Assembly: GCA_030737875.1 (NCBI GenBank)
Contig: CM060909.1
Span: forward strand, 29,285,659 to 29,349,658
DNA: 64,000 bases
Direction: 5' to 3'
Source of the DNA: Allium sativum
Lineage: Eukaryota; Streptophyta; Magnoliopsida; Asparagales; Amaryllidaceae
The position numbers were made by a program, and so were the translations under genes. Positions 60,779 to 64,000 of this stretch are shown one piece after another. Every line of letters starts with the position of its first letter. The first letter of the stretch is position 1. A model generated the notes under the pieces. That model ran no database searches, had not been told where the DNA came from, and saw only the letters and a program-made list of their open reading frames with translations.

Positions 60779-63666
60779 ATGAGTTATCAGGGGTTCACAT
60801 TATCTGGATATCTACGAGGAAGTGACGGACTTCCACCACACCGAGATATTGAGTTCCATATTGATTTAGTGAAAGATGCCCGGCCTATAGTGATGCCACT
60901 TCGTCGTATGGCACCAAGGGAGCATCAAGGGCGTGGGGGTGCGAGTAAGCGATCTTTTGAAAAAGGGATTTATCCGAAGGAGTGTTTCCAAGTTGGGAGC
61001 ACTAGTTGAATTTGCCACTAAGGCAGATGGTTCCCTTCGTTTATGTGTGGACTATCGTGAGTTGAATAAAATGACTAGAAAAAACAAGTATCCTCTTCCA
61101 CGGATAGATGATTTGTTTGATCAACTGGAAGGAGCAAGAGTGTTCTCCCAATTGGACCTCGCGATAGGATTTCATCAGCTTCGAGTAGCAGGTGAGAGTA
61201 CTCCTAAAACGGCCTTTCGGACGCCGTCTGAATTCTATGAGTGGTTGGTCATGCCATTCGGATTGACCAATGCACTAGCATATTTTGTGGATCTTATGAA
61301 TAGGCTATTCAAGGATCAATTGAATAAGTTTGTTCTTGTGTTCGTAGACGATATCTTGGTCTACTCGAGGACAGAGGAATAACACAAGGAACATTTGAGG
61401 ACAGTGATGGAGGTGTTGAGAAAAGTTTTCTAAGTATCACTTCTGGAGGAGGGAAGTGAGGTTCTTGGGCCACATTGTTTCAGAGAATGGTATTGTCATG
61501 GACCCTGCAAATGTGGCTATGGTGCAAGATTGGTCTACGCCCAAGAGTGCAACGGACGTAAGAAGTTTCTTGGGATTAGCTGGATATTATTGTAAGTTTA
61601 TCCAAGTCTTCTCCAAGATAGCGACACCATTAACTCAATTGACCAAGAAGAATCAAGCTTTCGTCTGGGACGGAAGGTGCGAGGATGCGTTCAAGAACCT
61701 AAAGGAAAAGTCGACGTGTGCACCAGTGTTAGTTATTCCTAAAGGGAATGAAGAGACGACGTATACACGGATGCCTATGGTATCGGACTAGGTGTTGTAT
61801 TGATGCAAGGAGGTAGGGTTGTAGCTTATGCTAGTCGACAACTGAAACTGCATGAAAGAAGATATCCTACCCATGATTTGGAATTGACAGCGATCGTGTT
61901 CGCATTGAAGATGTGAAGACATTATCTCTTGGGAGAAAGATTCGAGTTTTTTATGATCATAAATCATCAGGTATCTTTTCTCTTAGAAGGATCTAAATCT
62001 CCAACAGCAGAGATGGTTAGAATTCTTGGCTTCCTATGATTTCGACATCCGTATACACCTGGAAAGGTAAATGCGGTAGCTGATGCATTGAGCGGGAGAC
62101 ATGCCAATTTAAGGGCTATGTTTCTTGAATGGAAGCAACTGGAGTTTTTTATAGGATACGATTTTAGACCTAAGTGCGGATTGGATCCAGAAATGTTAGC
62201 AATTTTGACGATCAGACCCACTTTGATTGAGAGGATTGGGTCCAATCATAGGAACGATCCTAACTTATTAACAATCATCTCCAAGTTAGATATGGGTATC
62301 GATGAGGAGATGAACAAGTATATTCTTGACCAAGAAGGATGGCTTCAAAAGAATGGGAGACTAGTTGTACCCAATGTCAATGGATTGAGAGATGAAGTGC
62401 TTAGAGAATGTCATCACTCAAAACTGACTATACATCCCGGTGGTAACAAAATGTATCAAGACATGAAGCAGACCTACTATTGGGAAGGGATGAAAAGAGA
62501 CGTTGGGAAGTTTATATCCAAATGCATGAATTGCCAGCAAGTTAAAACCGAGCAAAAGAAGCCTAGTGGTTTGCTGCAACCATTGGAAATTCCAAAATGG
62601 AAATGGGAACAAGTCTCAATGGATTTCATTGACGGGTTACCAAGGACTAGATCGGGCCATATGATAGCATTTGGGTGGTTGTGGACCGACTGACCAAGAG
62701 TGCAAGGTTTATACCTGTCAAGTCGAATAGAACAAAAGCTAAGTTAGCAGAACTGTATATGAAGTGGGTAGTGAGATTTCATGGAGTACCCAAAGGCATT
62801 GTGAGTGACCAAGATCCGTTGTTTACTAGTGGATTTTGGAATAGCTTACAAGAGGCTTTAGGGTCAGATTACATCTCAGTACCATATACCGTGCTCAAAT
62901 CGACGGTCAAACAGAGAGGGTGAATCGAGTATTAGAAGATCTCTTGAGAGCTTGCATATTAGATTTTGGAGGGTCATGGGATGACCATTTGCATCTGGTT
63001 GAATTTGCATATAATAATAGTTATCAGTCCAGTATTGGTAGGTCCATTTGAAGCTTTATACGGAAGACTGTGCAACTCACCATCATGTTGGTTAGAAACC
63101 GGTAAGAAGTTTGTGCTTGGACCGGATGTGATAAGAGAAATCTAAGATAAGATCAAGGTTATCCAACAGCGAATGAAGGCTACCCAAGATAGGCAGAAGA
63201 GTTATGCTGATAAGAGACGAAGAGGATTGAAATTCTCCGTTGGCGACTTGGTGTTTGTCAAGATTTCTCCATTAAAGAGCGTGATTCGATTTGGTAGGAG
63301 AGGAAAGCTAGCACCAAGATTGTGGGTCCATTCCCAGTTCTTGGGCAAGTTGGGAATTTAGCGTTTAAAGTTGGATTACTTAACAAGATGGCAGGAGTTC
63401 ACAACGTATTTCATGTTTCCTAGTTAAGGAAGTTCATGCACGACCTCGATATGACTATTACACCGGATCAGTTGGATGACATCGAAGTAGAACCTGAGGC
63501 GGTTGGGAATTGCAAGCCGATCTGTATTGTCGAATATGATACGAAGCAACTTCGAAGGAAGGTGGTGAAACTAGTCAAGGTTCAGTGGGGCGAGAACGAG
63601 AACGACTGTACTTGGGAAACAGAGGAGAGCATAAGGAAGTTGCATCCAGAACTCTTTGCCTCGTAA
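60779..63666 (+). pseudogene. C1 pol, disrupted: RT, RNase H, integrase, chromodomain
   Basis: RT is readable from about 60790, with a frameshift near 60930, intact DYREL and FVDDILVYS, and a stop at 61380. A piece is missing before YHFWRREVRFLGH (about 61435-61475). RNase H (about 61755-62100) is frameshifted. The integrase zinc region (ECHHSKLTIHPGG) and SMDFIDGLPRTRSGH follow, then frameshifts near 62665 and 62895. The last 76 codons (63436-63666) keep a chromodomain-like end (KLVKVQWGENENDCTWETEE). Total length fits a normal pol, so the damage is mostly small indels and substitutions. Confidence 0.88.
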
Positions 63667-63799
63667 GATTTTAATAGCGATAGTTACTCCTTTGTTAGTA
63701 AACCGCATGCTAGGATAGATTTGTTGTGTTATTATGTGTGTTTGATTGTTTGTAAATGGCTGTTAGGCATGCGGGACCCATTGTATGTTTTAATTAAGG
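63667..63799 (+). other. C1 3' untranslated region
   Basis: Short AT-rich stretch after the pol stop. No gene. Confidence 0.6.
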
Positions 63800-63832
63800 A
63801 ATTTCGGGGGCGAAATTTCTTAAGGGGAAGAA
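63800..63832 (+). promoter_or_regulatory. C1 18-nt hairpin and polypurine tract
   Basis: Hairpin AATTTCGGGGGCGAAATT at 63800-63817 (7-bp stem, A:T end pair as in B1), then AAGGGGAAGAA at 63822-63832 abutting the 3' LTR. Confidence 0.78.
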
Positions 63833-64000
63833 TGTAACGTCCCGCATTCTACGTATCGGATGATCGTAGAATATTTATTTCATTTACATACGAATTCGTA
63901 TGGTCGTGTAATTTTGGGGAACGACAATTAAGGTCATTTCTCATGTTCACGATTTTTGCTGATTTTTAAATGACCGTTTTTCCCGTAGAAAATCTTGTTT
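63833..64000 (+). repeat. C1 3' LTR, first 168 bp
   Basis: Begins TGTAACGTCCCGC and matches 56618 onward with several substitutions. It is cut by the window end. Confidence 0.9.

Larger units (their letters stand above)
56618..64000 (+). mobile_element. C1: Ty3/gypsy chromovirus, inactive, right end outside window
   Basis: 5' LTR 56618-59121, PBS 59124-59135, gag and pol remnants, hairpin, polypurine tract, then the first 168 bp of the 3' LTR (63833-64000). It sits in D2 after TTAAT (56613-56617), so the same five bases should follow the right end beyond the window. Coding frames are broken many times. Confidence 0.92.

Overview
This window is plant nuclear DNA made entirely of LTR retrotransposons nested inside one another. 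I see no host protein-coding gene and no rRNA or intact tRNA gene. The organism is a flowering plant: four elements carry the initiator-Met tRNA primer-binding site TGGTATCAGAGC or a one-base variant, the coding parts are Ty3/gypsy with a C-terminal chromodomain (chromovirus, closest to the Tekay/Del lineage), and LTRs are 2.5-6.4 kb. The species cannot be named from this window. It most likely comes from repeat-rich heterochromatin of a large genome.

Names used here. A1, A2 and A3 are three copies of one chromovirus family with LTRs of about 3-3.4 kb, all on the minus strand. B1 is a non-coding element with 5.8-kb LTRs on the minus strand. C1 is a second chromovirus with 2.5-kb LTRs on the plus strand. 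D1 and D2 are copies of a 6.4-kb LTR family with no coding sequence. E1 is the 3' end of another LTR.

Layout. A3 runs from left of base 1 to 53790. Its left LTR (1-469 and 18035-19782) is split by D1 (470-18034, target duplication TTAAT), and D1 is split by A1 (4535-15704, TATTT). The reverse transcriptase of A3 is split by A2 (23501-48577, GATGG), and the right LTR of A2 is split by B1 (32185-45378, ACACC). To the right of A3 lies E1 (53791-54678), then D2 (54679-56617), then C1 (56618 to beyond the end). The order of insertion is D2, then E1 and C1, then A3, then D1 and A2, then A1 and B1. The two youngest elements, A1 and B1, have nearly identical LTR pairs.

Coding capacity. Only A1 is nearly intact. 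It has gag-protease (11132-12490) and RT-RNase H-integrase-chromodomain (8136-11123), separated by one frame break. A2, A3 and C1 are pseudogenes with many stops and frameshifts. B1 and D1/D2 code for nothing recognisable and would depend on proteins supplied by other elements.

The most interesting signals are these: an 18-nt hairpin beside the polypurine tract shared by families A, B and C, with a compensating base-pair change; intron-like signals inside the LTRs of unrelated families; an exact 587-bp inverted copy across an insertion junction; a tRNA-Ala-like segment in the A2 LTRs; and hairpin modules with compensatory substitutions in D1/D2.
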